Assembly (NCBI GenBank): GCA_037447655.1 | Contig: JBBHKE010003327.1 | Span: 39,302 to 103,301 of the forward strand | Length of the DNA stretch: 64,000 nt | Reading direction: 5' to 3' | Source: Zygnema cylindricum | Lineage: Eukaryota; Streptophyta; Zygnematophyceae; Zygnematales; Zygnemataceae | Part shown: positions 63,561 through 64,000 of the stretch, in pieces | Layout of the letters: each line of letters starts with the position of its first letter | How positions within the stretch are numbered: position 1 is the first letter of the stretch | Translations under genes and position numbers: made by a program | Notes under the pieces: model-generated | Database searches by the model: none | What the model saw: the letters and a program-made list of their open reading frames with translations, nothing else | What the model was told of the DNA's origin: nothing

Positions 63561-63875
63561 TTGCAAAAACGAACTACTTAAGCCTAAGAGCAAGCAAATA
63601 ATCTAAGTGACAGTCCAATGAATGAATGCCACGTGTCTAACCCGACAACCTACAATAATACGCCTACAATAATGCACCTGCAGAGGCGTTGACACACAAA
63701 CCCACCCAAAATAGTGTACCCTAAAATATCGCGGATCAAAATGGTTACGATTCGATTTTGCGTGAAGCCGAAATCAGTATAGTACTGAATCGGAATTATT
63801 GCCTTGCGTCGCACGGAAAACAACACTCCCACTCCATTCTGTGGCGATTGTTCTATAGCTATGACCGAGAGTGTA

Positions 63876-64000
63876 CACCGCGCATCCTTATTAGTGTCAA
63901 AGTTTAAATAGTGTGGAAGTAAATATACCGTCATTGACGCTAATTAAGATTTTTTTTTTTTTTTTAAAAGGTGTATTCTAATTTCGGCGTTTATGCTAAT
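63876..64000 (+). mobile_element. Left end of a TA|CACCG MITE, cut by the window edge
   Basis: TA|CACCGCGCATCC begins a segment sharing AAATAGTGTGGA with the arms of the palindromic MITE. The other end is beyond 64000. Confidence 0.5.

Overview
This window is eukaryotic and dominated by transposable elements, with one broken-up intron-containing host gene. The Ty1/copia elements have plant-type gag, integrase, RT and RNase H motifs. Their primer-binding sites, however, match the anticodon arm of initiator tRNA-Met rather than its 3' end. That usage is known from Drosophila copia, yeast Ty5 and, as I recall, Volvox Osser, so I infer a green-lineage genome outside the flowering plants (alga, bryophyte, lycophyte or fern). 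The sequence does not prove this.

Left part (1-17 kb). Positions 1-3725 are the 3' part of a non-coding LTR element with its LTR. Between 4721 and 15127, on the minus strand, are six recognisable exons of an FAD-dependent monooxygenase. They have good splice sites but carry one in-frame TGA, at least two internal exons were not found, and the N-terminal GxGxxG exon is missing. Its introns hold a long inverted-repeat element (7399-9115), a hAT-like MITE (9227-10149) that is itself split by a complete TRIM (9424-9975), (GA)n tracts, and a 211-bp TA-flanked MITE (12575-12785).

Middle and right part (17-58 kb) is a stack of nested copia-type elements. I name them: G (LARD-like, 16968 to about 20.9 kb, +); A (defective copia, 20901-35860, +), split by F (gag-only, 24889-29358, -) and E (29464-35366, -); H (LARD-like, -), split by D (37790-44215, +, the most intact) and, within its LTR, by B (46039-58220, +); and C (50665-56429, -) inside B. 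Target-site duplications were read directly for B (CAAAG), C (AATTA), D (CCTGC), E (ATCTT) and, imperfectly, F. A and B are sister copies sharing at least six identical nonsense codons. The family therefore went on inserting after it was defective, presumably using proteins from relatives such as D.

The right end (58.3-64 kb) holds dispersed repeats, a 1.2-kb palindromic MITE dimer (59338-60571), a hAT-like element that seems to contain a piece of copia LTR (60894-61786), an LTR-like fragment near 63.4 kb and one end of a further MITE at the window edge.

The most unusual object is the TRIM at 9424-9975. Each of its LTRs carries a tRNA-like unit; the 3' copy has A box, B box and a TTTT terminator, which recalls the 5S rRNA in the LTRs of Cassandra TRIMs. 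A second, antisense tRNA-like module lies in the LTRs of the copia families A/B and D.
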